From: Chrysopilus asiliformis
Lineage: Eukaryota; Arthropoda; Insecta; Diptera; Rhagionidae
Assembly: GCA_964034945.1 (NCBI GenBank)
Contig: OZ035962.1
Coordinates: 54,891,553 to 54,955,552, forward strand
Direction of reading: 5' to 3'
DNA: 64,000 bases
Within the stretch, counting starts at the first letter, position 1; each line of letters starts with the position of its first letter. Shown here one piece after another: positions 63,769 through 64,000 of the stretch. The notes beneath the pieces were generated by a model, which made no database searches, was not told the origin of the DNA, and was given only the letters and a program-made list of their open reading frames with translations. The translations under genes and the position numbers were made by a program.

Positions 63769-64000
63769 GTGAAATTGTGCTAAGTCCATTATACCAAATT
63801 TGACAGAAGAGCAATAAAAACCCTTGTTAAATCATTTTAATTTTCATTTAAAGAAAACAGAGTCTCATTTAAAGAAAACTGAGCCCAATTTTTCTCATTT
63901 AAAGAAAACTCAGTATTATTGAAAGAGAATTAAAACGATTTAACAAGGTTTTCATTGCTCTTCTGGAATATTATACCAAATGGACTTAGCACAATTTCAC
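63769..64000. mobile_element. Foldback MITE at right window edge
   Basis: Left arm GTGAAATTGTGCTAAGTCCA and right arm, read inward from 64000, GTGAAATTGTGCTAAGTCCA. The pairing extends through AGAAGAGCAAT and CTTGTTAAATC (about 65 bp). Three TCATTTAAAGAAAACxxAG units lie in the loop. The right end coincides with the window end and may extend further. Confidence 0.75.

Overview
The window is AT-rich eukaryotic DNA, almost certainly from an insect and probably a dipteran. The evidence is short GT-AG introns, a Copia element primed by an initiator-Met tRNA half-molecule, a P-type THAP transposase, pogo, hAT and Penelope elements, and a (GTCY)n-bearing repeat with DINE-1/Helentron architecture. 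I find no intact host gene, tRNA, rRNA or CRISPR array. Nearly everything is transposable element, much of it nested, so the window reads like heterochromatic or otherwise TE-permissive sequence. The only host-gene sequence I recognise is broken fragments of Hop (STIP1) and RpS5 near 30.7-32.2 kb, inside a TIR transposon.

Layout. 0-8.7 kb: a non-LTR element (LINE A) split by a hAT-like element (1318-2493) and by a CsRn1-type Ty3/gypsy element (2965-8579). The gypsy element itself holds a MITE in its leader and a LINE 3' fragment inside RNase H. 8.75-11.1 kb: a Penelope-like element lacking most of its GIY-YIG domain, then a mariner transposase remnant. 11.2-15.7 kb: one Copia element whose 5' half is inverted relative to its 3' half, with intact 5-bp target duplications. 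16-20.6 kb: a minus-strand LINE (B) split by a 630-bp TIR element. 21.1-28.8 kb: Helentron-like repeats, gypsy and BEL/Pao scraps, and a minus-strand gypsy element (24317-28765) split by a hAT element that is itself split by a TIR element and a Helentron-like repeat.

30.2-40.8 kb is a stack of DNA transposons. A pogo-like shell (30216-33911) holds the gene-fragment-carrying hAT element (30250-32793) and a 1-kb TIR element. Next come nested Harbinger-like shells (34063-40809 and 34205-40036) holding a hAT MITE, a second copy of the 1-kb TIR element and a P-type element whose THAP domain is split by tandem Helentron-like repeats. 42.6-49.5 kb: LINE D is broken by a TIR transposon (44535-47514) carrying an intron-containing, nearly intact gene that looks like a DDE transposase of a family I cannot name. 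Two abutting pogo elements follow.

49.96-57.3 kb: an LTR retrotransposon with 1.55-kb LTRs and a tRNA-Ser-type primer site. It encodes a single Gag-like protein with its zinc knuckle at the N-terminus and no pol; its leader has four covarying hairpins. 57.5-63.6 kb: a TIR element interrupted by a nearly complete LINE (E) with a PHD-finger ORF1. The window ends in a foldback MITE.

These elements do not form a host pathway. The relationships are nesting order, target duplications and parasitism among elements. Superfamily calls come from motifs, TIRs and TSDs read by eye; no database search was run.
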